Source of the DNA: Mycobacterium gordonae
GTDB lineage: Bacteria; Actinomycetota; Actinomycetes; Mycobacteriales; Mycobacteriaceae
Length of the DNA stretch: 64,000 nucleotides
Reading direction: 5' to 3'
NCBI RefSeq assembly: GCF_002101675.1
Contig: NZ_LQOY01000155.1
Span: 62,001 to 126,000, forward strand
Both the position numbers and the translations under genes were made by a program. The notes beneath the pieces are model-generated. The model was not told the origin of the DNA and did not search any database. It worked only from the letters and a program-made list of their open reading frames with translations. This document shows positions 8,667 to 17,109 of the stretch, piece by piece (positions within the stretch are counted from its first letter, which is position 1; every line of letters starts with the position of its first letter).

Positions 8667-11246
8667 TTATTCCAAACCGAGCGCCTCGCGCAGCCGATCT
8701 GCATCCATGCCCGCACCGGCGCCGGCCCCCGAGGGAAACGTATCGAGCAGCTTGATCAGGTCGCCGCGCCGGGTCGGGTCGTCGGCTGCCTGCCGCGGCG
8801 TACGTCCGGCGAGTGCGGGAATGGGCTCGTCGAGCCAGCGGGCCTCGTGCCCGCGGATCACCTCGTCCAGCAGGGCGGCCTGAGGATCGGCGGGGTCGAG
8901 CGGGCTTTGGCCGCTGACCGGCATCCGCGCGGCCACCTCTGCGGCTTCGCGCGCGTCCCGCACCGGGTGACGGATGTCGTCGAGCACGGTCACCGCCGGG
9001 TCGAGTTGCGCGAGCGTGGCCAGGACCCGGTCCATCCGCGGCTCACTGTTGGCTTGCACCCGCAGCGTGTCGCCGTCGAGGGCCAGCGTGGCCCGAACCC
9101 GTTGCAAGCCGTCGACCATGACGTGCTCGTTCCAACGCGGCTGGTCAGCGTCAGCGTCCACGCGGTCGTAGATTTCGTCGAGTGCTCCGATGATCCCGGG
9201 CGCAGTGCCGACTTGCACACTCGCCTCGCACATTGTCAGCGGATCGCCCTCGGTGTTGACCAGCGTCGGTGGCGCGAAGCGGCGGGTCAGCTGCGCCACC
9301 AGCGTCACCGCATCGGGTTCGCCGTCAAGCAGATCGATCAGCTCGTCACGCTGGTGCAGCGCAACGGGCTCGATGCCACCGAAGAACATCATCTTGTCCC
9401 CGGCGGGCACCACACGGGCGCAGATCAGCTGACCCGCCTGCAGCGCGGAACTGGCCGCCCGCTCATGCACCTCGTGGGTGTCGCCGGTGCGCAGGTCGCG
9501 CACGGTCATCCCATGGCCGCGGCGTACCTGCTCGACTTCGAAGACCGAACGCTCCACCAGCAGCCATTGTTCGGCCAGCAGCCGCTCGTCATCGGGCAGC
9601 AGCGCCCCGCGCGCTCGAAGGAACTCTTCGAACGCGCCGCCTTCGAACAGCACCGCGTCCAGCACCAGCGGATCGGCCAGCGCCTCGGCCAGCGCGTCCT
9701 CGTCGTCTGGATCGGCGTACCTGCAGCGTTCGTAGCCCACCTCGGCCAGCAGGTCGTTCCAGCCGCTCATCATGACGTGCTGGGCAGCCTTGGCGTAGAG
9801 CCAGTTCACTCGCTCGGCCAGTGGCGACTCCTCCCGCCCGAGATGGCATTTCTTGTACTTGCGGCCCGACCCGCACCAGCACGCCTCGTTGCGGCCGATG
9901 TCGCGGCGCGGTTGCGCGCGGTGCCGCTCCAACAGCGCGACCAGCGGGTCGTCCGGCTCGGCACCGGCACGGCGCAGCAGCGACAGACCGCGCTCGGCGT
10001 CGCCGCGATCGGAGGCTATGCGGGCCAGATCGACGAGGGTCAACGGCCAGCTGGTGTCCATTGACTCGGCCGCCAGCAGCTCGCGTTCAGCTGCTTCGAC
10101 GTCCCCGAGCCGCTGCAGCGCGACGGCGCGCAGCCAGCGCACGGGTGCGCGCGCCGCGCGAGGCACCCTCGCTTCCAGCACCGCGGCGAACAAACCCAGC
10201 GCAGCTGCACCGTCGGGGTCGACGTCGACAGTTTCGGCCACGAGCAGCTCGGCGAGAAGTGGATCGGCCAGCGCCGCGCCGAGCTCACCCGCCAGGTCCG
10301 TGGAGGTGTCATCGGCAGACGGGGTCGCACCCGCGTCCGGTGGCGGCAGTACATCCTCATCGGGTACGTCGTCCTCGGCGGCATCGACCAGAAGTGATAT
10401 GCGCTCGTACATTTCGACCAAAGCGTACAGCACGACTGCGTCGTCGAATTCGATGCCGTGGCGCTCGGCCATCAGCTTGCACCTGGCCTCCAAACGCCAA
10501 GCCGGGAAGTCGAATTCACCGTGGGCCAACGAATCGCGGTCCCGCGTCAAGCCGCTTTGGTCGGCGATGTCGGACAGCGGTGGCAGCGGCTCGGTGAGCA
10601 GTGCCGGATCCTCCACACATGCGGCCCAGACCGCCGCGGCGAAGAAAATCGGCTCGTCGGTGTCGGCCATGGCGGTGAGTCGGGCGCCGAGGGAGGTGGC
10701 GTTCGCATCCGCCGCGGATGGCGGCGTGATTCGTTCGACCGCGAGCCCGTCGGCGGTCAGGCGCACACCGACCAGGTCTCCTTCGGTGACGCCCAGCGAC
10801 CGCAGCGTTCCGGGCGCCAGCAGCAACGCCCCGCCCTCTTCGACCGCCTCCTCGGGGATGCCCCGCTCTTCAAGCACGTCGTCGTCGAAGTCGATCATGA
10901 CGACCTGCGCGGGTGAACCGTCGCTGAACCGGGCGTACTGTTCGTGCTCACAGAGGACGGTGATCGGATTCAGGTCCGGGTTCGCGGTGAGAATGTCGTG
11001 GGTCGCCTCGAGTGCGCCGAGCCGGTGGGTGAACACCCGCCCGGCCAGCACCGTGGGCAGCCAAACCCACCGCTCATCGTTCAACTGTCCGGCCGGGCAA
11101 TCGATTTCACGACGGAGAAGGCGCAGCACGAGCTCTGGATCGGGGACGCCGGCTTGGCGCAGGTGAATGGTGATGTCATCTTCGGACAGCGGGCCGTGTT
11201 CGGCAAGAATCTTCTCCAGGGTCTGGATCGACTCCAACTCCGTCAC
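8667..11246 (-). CDS. large SEC-C zinc-motif protein of unknown function
   Basis: About 859 residues if the GTG at 11246 is used (GGGTGGG about 7 nt upstream; GTG at 11249 is the alternative). A SEC-C zinc-binding motif, NEACWCGSGRKYKKCHLG, sits near residues 448-465, in the middle rather than at a terminus. The N-terminus (about 5-70) reads as a winged-helix unit (LAEHGPLSEDDITIHLRQAGVPDPELVLRLL) followed by a small beta domain. The segment just before SEC-C is Ala/Leu-rich with a tetratricopeptide look. The C-terminal 390 residues are unrecognised. SEC-C motifs in SecA bind ribosomes/SecB, but in such hypothetical proteins the role is unknown. Convergent with vapC and followed by nothing on the same strand. 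Confidence 0.8.
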   Translation of the reverse strand: MTELESIQTLEKILAEHGPLSEDDITIHLRQAGVPDPELVLRLLRREIDCPAGQLNDERWVWLPTVLAGRVFTHRLGALEATHDILTANPDLNPITVLCEHEQYARFSDGSPAQVVMIDFDDDVLEERGIPEEAVEEGGALLLAPGTLRSLGVTEGDLVGVRLTADGLAVERITPPSAADANATSLGARLTAMADTDEPIFFAAAVWAACVEDPALLTEPLPPLSDIADQSGLTRDRDSLAHGEFDFPAWRLEARCKLMAERHGIEFDDAVVLYALVEMYERISLLVDAAEDDVPDEDVLPPPDAGATPSADDTSTDLAGELGAALADPLLAELLVAETVDVDPDGAAALGLFAAVLEARVPRAARAPVRWLRAVALQRLGDVEAAERELLAAESMDTSWPLTLVDLARIASDRGDAERGLSLLRRAGAEPDDPLVALLERHRAQPRRDIGRNEACWCGSGRKYKKCHLGREESPLAERVNWLYAKAAQHVMMSGWNDLLAEVGYERCRYADPDDEDALAEALADPLVLDAVLFEGGAFEEFLRARGALLPDDERLLAEQWLLVERSVFEVEQVRRGHGMTVRDLRTGDTHEVHERAASSALQAGQLICARVVPAGDKMMFFGGIEPVALHQRDELIDLLDGEPDAVTLVAQLTRRFAPPTLVNTEGDPLTMCEASVQVGTAPGIIGALDEIYDRVDADADQPRWNEHVMVDGLQRVRATLALDGDTLRVQANSEPRMDRVLATLAQLDPAVTVLDDIRHPVRDAREAAEVAARMPVSGQSPLDPADPQAALLDEVIRGHEARWLDEPIPALAGRTPRQAADDPTRRGDLIKLLDTFPSGAGAGAGMDADRLREALGLE

Positions 11247-11319
11247 CACGGTGCCCACCCTATGCCGCTGAAGGCACCAGCGTCCGCCCGGCGCATCGCG
11301 ATGCTGACATCTGTGACAG

Positions 11320-12045
11320 TCAACTCGGTTCGTCTCCCGACTCCGTAGCCGCACCGTCGCCACCGGGATGGTGGCGCCAGTGCCGGTAGACGTGCCGCGC
11401 GGCGAACACGCCGACAACCGCGGTGACGCACCACACCGCTATGGCCGCATAGGCCAGCGGCGAGGAGCGATCCCGAATCGAAGCACCCAGCGCCGTATAG
11501 ACGAACGCCCGCGGTGCCGACCCGATGAATGATCCGATTGCTATCTGCCACAACGGAACCCCAAACGCCCCGAACGTATAGGAAGCAAACGCGTCGGAGA
11601 TGCCCGGAACGAAGCGCTGGCCTACGACCGCCCACAGTCCGCCTCGTTCGATCACCGAGTCGATCCGCTGCGCCCGATTGGGGCCGACCAGCACTCGTGC
11701 GCTGTCCCGGCCGGCCCGGCGGCCGACAGTGCTTGCCACGATGGCCGTGCCCATCGCCGCCCCGATCGTCACGAAGAGGCCCAGCACGGGACCGAACAGC
11801 AGCCCACTGCCCGCGGCCAGAATGGAGCCTGGCAGGAACATGGCCCCGAGGACGGCCGACATGACGATGTATGCCAACGGCGCCATGGGTCCGGTCGCGG
11901 TAACGGTGCGGCGCACCGCGTCGATGTCGACCACTCGGGCAATGGCCACCAGGTAGAACATGGTGAGCAGGAAAGCCACAAACGCCAGCAGCCGGATGAA
12001 GTGGGGGCGCCGCGACGGCGCTGCGAAGCCGTCGTCGTCAACCAT
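11320..12045 (-). CDS. DedA/VTT-domain (TVP38/TMEM64) membrane protein (Rv0625c-like)
   Basis: A 241-residue integral membrane protein. Hydrophobic helices lie near residues 20-40, 55-105 (AYIVMSAVLGAMFLPGSILAAGSGLLFGPVLG), 135-165 and 185-215. The FLPGSILAAGSGLLFGPVLG segment and the later F-V-P-G-I-S-D-A motif are the VTT-domain re-entrant loop signatures. VTT/DedA proteins are implicated in phospholipid scrambling/transport and envelope homeostasis; the precise substrate here is unknown. Its start overlaps the recD stop by 8 bp, so it is the last gene of the recC-recB-recD transcription unit, as in M. tuberculosis. Confidence 0.85.
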   Translation of the reverse strand: MVDDDGFAAPSRRPHFIRLLAFVAFLLTMFYLVAIARVVDIDAVRRTVTATGPMAPLAYIVMSAVLGAMFLPGSILAAGSGLLFGPVLGLFVTIGAAMGTAIVASTVGRRAGRDSARVLVGPNRAQRIDSVIERGGLWAVVGQRFVPGISDAFASYTFGAFGVPLWQIAIGSFIGSAPRAFVYTALGASIRDRSSPLAYAAIAVWCVTAVVGVFAARHVYRHWRHHPGGDGAATESGDEPS

Positions 12046-13807
12046 GTTGGCCGCTGGGGGAACTGGCCAGCCGCGGCGCCAGCCCGCTGGCCCGCACCGC
12101 GCGCCGCGTTATCGCGGCCCGCACCGACGTCTCTGGACCGATCACCCGCACCTTCCGCTTCGCCCGGGTGATGGCGGTGTAGAACAACTCCCGCGTCAGC
12201 AACCGCGAATCTTCGGGCGGCATAAGCACGGTGACCACCTCGGTCTGACTGCCCTGGCTCTTGTGAATCGTCATGGCGTGCATCGTCTCGACCTCTGACA
12301 GCCGGCTGGTGGCGAACTCGAGCAAGTCGTCAGCACCGGCGATGACCGCTCGCAGCGCGCCCCGCTGGCCCGCGCCGTCAACCACGGTCACCCCGGTGTC
12401 GCCGTTGTAGACGCCCAACCCGTAGTCGTTGCTCGTCACGAGTACCGGTCGTCCGGCGTACCACGGCGACCAGATCGGGTCGCCGGTTGCCTCCACCAGC
12501 CACCGCTCCACCTGACGGTTCCAGTGCGCGAACCCGTATCGTCCCCGGCGGTGGGCACACAGCAGCCGGTGCTCGTCGAGGATGGCCAGCGCGGCCTTCG
12601 CATCACCGAGCACGGCGGCCTGCCGCAGCGCAAGGGCGTGTGGCACAAGCACTGTGCGAAGGTGCTCGGTCGGGTCCTCGGTGTCGATCCATTCGATGTG
12701 ATCGCCACCGGCGCGCAGCAGGTCGACGGCCAGATCGGGCTGTCCGTCGCGAACCGACGTCGCCAGCCGGCCGATCGACTCCCCGAATCGGTGCGAGGTC
12801 TGCAACGCCGCGACCCGCGCGTCCCGGCGCGCTGCGAGTCCGTCGACCAGGTCGGCCAGCACCGCTCCCGCCTCCACCGACGCCAACTGGTCGGGATCGC
12901 CGACCAGGAGCAACCGGGTCTGCGGGCGAACCGACTCGAGCAACCGCGCCATCATCGTCAGCGACACCATCGACGTCTCGTCGACGACGATCACATCGTG
13001 CGGCAACCTGTTGCCCCGGTGGTGACGAAACCGCGACGAAGTATCCGGCCGGCTGCCCAGCAGGCGGTGGATGGTCGTCGCCCGCAGACCTGAAACCCGT
13101 TGCCGGTCAACCTGATCCAGTTCGTTCACCTGTAACTGCACCGCCTCGTGCAGCCGGGCCGCCGCCTTGCCCGTCGGCGCCGCGAGCGCGATGCGCAGCC
13201 GCGGCCGACCGTCTAGCTCCGCCTGCTCGGCGAACAGCGCCAGCAGCCGTGCCACCGTGGTGGTCTTGCCCGTACCTGGGCCGCCGGTCAATACCGTCAG
13301 TCCTTGGTCCAGGGCGATGCCGGCGGCCTCGCGCTGTTCCTCGTAGCCCGCCGGAAACAACCGGTCGACCTCGGGGACCAGAGACGGGCCACGACGGGAC
13401 AGGAGCGCCGAGAAGTCGTCGGCGACCTGCTGCTCCTCACGCCAATACCGGTCCAGATACACCAGAGTGCCGTTATATACGCGCAGCACCGGCGGCTCGC
13501 CGGCTAACGGGCTGGCCGCCACCGCCGTGAGCCACTGCGCCACCGGCGGCCACGGCAACTCCGCGATGCCGACCTGGGACTCCACCGACCGCAGGTCCAC
13601 GCACACCGAGCCGCCGCGCAGCGCGCGCACGGCCAGTGCCAGTGCCAGGGCGACCGAGGGGTCCGGCTCGCCGGCCATCGCCGTAAGACGTTGCGCGACA
13701 TGCACGTCGGCCGATTCGAGCACACCGGCTTCGTTGAACGTGCGCAACAGGCCGGTGGCACTGACAGCCTGCCGGCGGTCGGCGGGGTCGAGCGTCTCGG
13801 CGGTCAC
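12038..13807 (-). CDS. recD: RecBCD helicase subunit RecD
   Basis: The 589-residue alpha subunit of exonuclease V, a 5'-3' SF1 helicase. Walker A TGGPGTGKTTTV is near residue 175; the Walker B-like VVDETSM follows, then GDPDQL. The C-terminus has MTIHKSQGSQ and YTAITRAK, helicase motifs V-VI. A GTG start at 13807 overlaps the recB TGA by 4 nt (GTGA); longer upstream frames run inside recB and lack support. Known role: DNA unwinding at double-strand breaks together with RecB and RecC. In mycobacteria RecBCD acts mainly in single-strand annealing, with AdnAB taking the main resection role. Confidence 0.95.
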   Translation of the reverse strand: MTAETLDPADRRQAVSATGLLRTFNEAGVLESADVHVAQRLTAMAGEPDPSVALALALAVRALRGGSVCVDLRSVESQVGIAELPWPPVAQWLTAVAASPLAGEPPVLRVYNGTLVYLDRYWREEQQVADDFSALLSRRGPSLVPEVDRLFPAGYEEQREAAGIALDQGLTVLTGGPGTGKTTTVARLLALFAEQAELDGRPRLRIALAAPTGKAAARLHEAVQLQVNELDQVDRQRVSGLRATTIHRLLGSRPDTSSRFRHHRGNRLPHDVIVVDETSMVSLTMMARLLESVRPQTRLLLVGDPDQLASVEAGAVLADLVDGLAARRDARVAALQTSHRFGESIGRLATSVRDGQPDLAVDLLRAGGDHIEWIDTEDPTEHLRTVLVPHALALRQAAVLGDAKAALAILDEHRLLCAHRRGRYGFAHWNRQVERWLVEATGDPIWSPWYAGRPVLVTSNDYGLGVYNGDTGVTVVDGAGQRGALRAVIAGADDLLEFATSRLSEVETMHAMTIHKSQGSQTEVVTVLMPPEDSRLLTRELFYTAITRAKRKVRVIGPETSVRAAITRRAVRASGLAPRLASSPSGQHG

Positions 13808-16800
13808 GCGGCCGCCCCGCGCGCGTCGAGCAGGTCGGACAGTCCGATCACCAGCTGCGCGGGCGGGGCCCAGCTGAACACCCCGGCCGGATGTCCGTCG
13901 AGAACCGGGGTGTCGCGTCCGCACATTCCGCGCAGGAACAGATACAGCACCCCGCCCAGATGCCGCGCCGGATCGTAGTTCGGCTGTCGCCAACGCAGAA
14001 ACCGATGCAGCACAACGCTGTACAACAACGCCTGCAGTGGGTAGTCCGAGTGCAGCATCGCCTCGGCCATCCTCGGCTGTGTGTAGTCGGCGGCGGTCAG
14101 GGGTCGGTCCGGTTCGCCGAGCCAGTTGGTCTTGTAGTCGACGACCAGGAAACGGTGCCCGGATTCGTGCGGAATCCGCAGCACCGCGTCCACCGACCCG
14201 CTGAGATAGCCACGCAGCGGCTGGCCGCCGAGTGCGTCACCGGTCAGTCGGTCGGCGTAGGACGCGAGCGGATCGTCGGCCCCAAGGTGGGCTCGCAGCA
14301 ACCGTCCGACGTCCGCGAGCCGCAGCTCCACGGCGGCACCCCGAACGTCCCCGCCGGCCAGCGGGAACTCAAAGTCCAACTCCCGCAACCGGTCCGGCAG
14401 ACCGATCCGACGCAGCGTCAGCCCCGCCGCCAACGGCCCCAGGGGAGTGTCGTGCATCGGGACAAGCGCCGCGGCGAGTTGCGGTGCGGGGACATCGACG
14501 GGCCACCACGCCGAGTGAACACCGATCTGCGCCTCGAGTTCGGCGGCGAGGTCAGCCGCGAAGGGGTCGCTGGTCTCCAGCACCGCGTGCACCAGCGTGC
14601 CGAATTGCGCGCCGGTCGGCAGCTCGGCCATGGGGGAGGGCAGATTCGGCACCGGTGCCGCCCCGGTCAGCGGGATATCGCCGACTTCGTCGTCGAGTTC
14701 GGCGAGCTCAGGTTCGCTACTCACACCGACCGCCTGGTCCGCCAAGCGGATCAGGCCCGAGTAGGAGGTGCGCCGCCAGGCCGTGTCGATGGCCCGGTGG
14801 AAATGGCGGATGCCGAGATCGGACGGCGCCGGCTGGCCAGACATCCGCGGGGGCAATGCGATCACGGACTCCTCCACGACGGGACCACCGGCGTCCTGCC
14901 ACTGCCGAAGCCGCTCCCACGCCTCGTCATCGGCGATCTTGAGCGGTTCGCAGCGATCCGGGACCGCCGACTCCCCAGGACGTCGGCCCCGCAACAGCCG
15001 TGACAGCCCACCATTGGGTTCGCCGTAAGCCGGTGACCACCAGGCCACCACCTGCGACTGGGCACGCGTCAACGCGACGTAGGTCAATCGGCTGTCGTCA
15101 CTGGCTGTCTCCTTGCGGCCCAGTTCCTCCACGGCCGCGAAGTCGGGACTGTCCTTGCCGCCGATGTGCAGACAGCGCTGTCCCTGGTCGTGGAACAGCA
15201 CCAGGTCGTGTTCGCCGACGTTGCGGTTGAAAGCGAACGGCAGGTACACCACCGGGTACTGCAGCCCCTTGCTGACCCAGACCGTCATGATCTGGACCGC
15301 GGCCGCGTCGCTGTCGATCCGGCGATTGCGTTCGGTGGCGCCGGCCCGTTCCTCGCGTTGGCCCCGCAGCCAGTCCCGTAGCGCGGGCAACGAATAGCGC
15401 TCCCGGTGCGCGACCTCCTGCAACAGTTGCGTCACGTGCGCGAGATCGGTCATGTGCCGCTCGCCGCCGTACCACGACAGCACCCGGTCGGCCATGCCAT
15501 TCAATTGGGCGGCCTCGAATATCGCGGCGACACCTCGTTCGCGGGCGTGATCCGCCCACTGGCGCAAGGTGTCGGCGACGTCGTCGGTGAGCGCGTCACC
15601 TCCGGCCGCGAGGTCCGGCGCGGTCTTTCCGAAGAACATCGTCGTCGCGGCCGCACGCACGACCCCGGGGCGGTGCGGCTGATCGAACGCCTCCAACAGC
15701 GACAGCCAGTCGTCGGCGGCTTCGGAGCTGAATACGTCGGAGTCGCCGGTGTAGACCGCGGGGATACCGGCCTCGGTCAGTGCGCGGTGGCAGGCGCGGG
15801 CATCCTTGTGGCTCTCGACGATCACCGCGACATCGCGGGCTTCCAGCGGCTTGCCGTCGAATGTTGCCGCGCTCGACAACAGTCCGCCGATGTCGGCGGC
15901 GAGATCGCGGCCGATGTGCTCGCGCAGTTCGTCGATCGGCAGATTCTGGGTACCTTTGCGGCCCAACGTGTTCCGGCGCACAACTCGAAGCCGGAACGGA
16001 GCATTGTGCGGAGCACCGGCGAGGCGATGGCCGCCGTGCGAGGCCGCGACGTCGTGCACCACGATGGCGGGGTCGCCCAGTTGTGCTCCGCGCAGCACGG
16101 CTTGCAATCGCTGCACGAGCGCGCTGTCACTGCGCCAGTTCGTGACCAGCGTTCGCTTGTCACCGGCGGTCCTGGCCGCGTCGAGATAGGTGACGATGTC
16201 ACCGCCGCGGAACGCATAGATGGCCTGCTTCGGATCCCCGATCAGGATGAGCGTGGACCGCCCGCTGAAGGCCCGGTTGATCACCTGCCACTGGACCGGA
16301 TCGGTGTCTTGGAACTCGTCGACCATGACGATGGGCCAGCGCTGGTGCATCCGGGCCCGAGCGGGGGAGTCGTCGGTGTTCAGTGCCGCGGCCAGCCGGA
16401 TGAGCAGATCGTCGTATCCCAGCACACCGCGGCGCCGCTTACGCCTTTCCAGTTCAGCGAGAACGTCTTCGGCAAAGGCGACACAGACCGCGGCGCGCGA
16501 ACCCGGTTCCGGGTGGCGTGGGCGCAGCTGGGTGGACGGGTTGGCGACGACCACGCGCGCGATTCGCAGCCCCTCGCGGTAGGTCAGGGCGGGGTCGTCG
16601 CGCTGACGCCCGAAATGTGCCAGGTAGAGATCGTCGACGATCTCGGTGACCAGGTCGTTGAGGTCCTCGAGCAACGTGACGCCGGAATCGGTATCGCCTG
16701 CCGCACCAAGGGATTTGAGCACCAGTTGGCAGAACTGGTGGGTGGTGGCGATGGTCGCCGCGTCGAAGCCGGCCAGGGCGTCGCGCAGTCGCTGCTTTCG

Positions 16801-17109
16801 TGCGTCACGCTGCGCATCCGTGCCGTCGACGAGGTAACGCACCAGATCGTTGCCCTCGGCAATCGCAGGGTCACCGAAGGCGGCCACCGCGTCCACGATC
16901 TGGCAGCGCACCCGCTCACGAAGCTCTTGACTTGCCGCGCGACCGAAGGTGATGAGCAGCATCTCGTCGAGCGTCGCGTGGCCCTCGGCGACGTAGCGGG
17001 TGACCAGACCGGCCAACGCGAAAGTCTTGCCGGTGCCCGCGCTGGCCTCCAGGACCGTGGTGGACCGCTGCGCGGGCAGCGGGCCGAGAAGGTCGAACGG
17101 TGGAATCAT
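13804..17109 (-). CDS. recB: RecBCD helicase-nuclease subunit RecB
   Basis: A 1101-residue UvrD-like helicase with a C-terminal RecB nuclease domain. Walker A EASAGTGKTFAL is at residues 21-32. VDEFQDTDPVQW (Walker B) and GDPKQAIYAFRG follow. MTVWVSKGLQYPVVYLP and YVALTRAQSQ are helicase motifs V-VI. The nuclease core is seen in FLVVDYKTNWLG (the D-x-K of PD-(D/E)xK) about 130 residues from the end. The ATG at 17109 overlaps the recC stop (ATGA) and replaces an in-frame extension that lies wholly inside recC. Length agrees with the M. tuberculosis protein (about 1094 aa). Confidence 0.95.
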   Translation of the reverse strand: MIPPFDLLGPLPAQRSTTVLEASAGTGKTFALAGLVTRYVAEGHATLDEMLLITFGRAASQELRERVRCQIVDAVAAFGDPAIAEGNDLVRYLVDGTDAQRDARKQRLRDALAGFDAATIATTHQFCQLVLKSLGAAGDTDSGVTLLEDLNDLVTEIVDDLYLAHFGRQRDDPALTYREGLRIARVVVANPSTQLRPRHPEPGSRAAVCVAFAEDVLAELERRKRRRGVLGYDDLLIRLAAALNTDDSPARARMHQRWPIVMVDEFQDTDPVQWQVINRAFSGRSTLILIGDPKQAIYAFRGGDIVTYLDAARTAGDKRTLVTNWRSDSALVQRLQAVLRGAQLGDPAIVVHDVAASHGGHRLAGAPHNAPFRLRVVRRNTLGRKGTQNLPIDELREHIGRDLAADIGGLLSSAATFDGKPLEARDVAVIVESHKDARACHRALTEAGIPAVYTGDSDVFSSEAADDWLSLLEAFDQPHRPGVVRAAATTMFFGKTAPDLAAGGDALTDDVADTLRQWADHARERGVAAIFEAAQLNGMADRVLSWYGGERHMTDLAHVTQLLQEVAHRERYSLPALRDWLRGQREERAGATERNRRIDSDAAAVQIMTVWVSKGLQYPVVYLPFAFNRNVGEHDLVLFHDQGQRCLHIGGKDSPDFAAVEELGRKETASDDSRLTYVALTRAQSQVVAWWSPAYGEPNGGLSRLLRGRRPGESAVPDRCEPLKIADDEAWERLRQWQDAGGPVVEESVIALPPRMSGQPAPSDLGIRHFHRAIDTAWRRTSYSGLIRLADQAVGVSSEPELAELDDEVGDIPLTGAAPVPNLPSPMAELPTGAQFGTLVHAVLETSDPFAADLAAELEAQIGVHSAWWPVDVPAPQLAAALVPMHDTPLGPLAAGLTLRRIGLPDRLRELDFEFPLAGGDVRGAAVELRLADVGRLLRAHLGADDPLASYADRLTGDALGGQPLRGYLSGSVDAVLRIPHESGHRFLVVDYKTNWLGEPDRPLTAADYTQPRMAEAMLHSDYPLQALLYSVVLHRFLRWRQPNYDPARHLGGVLYLFLRGMCGRDTPVLDGHPAGVFSWAPPAQLVIGLSDLLDARGAAA

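Noticed and set aside
13808-13993. Longer recD start inside recB
   Set aside because: The added N-terminus is Arg/Ser-rich shadow sequence. The GTG overlapping the recB stop gives the normal RecD length.
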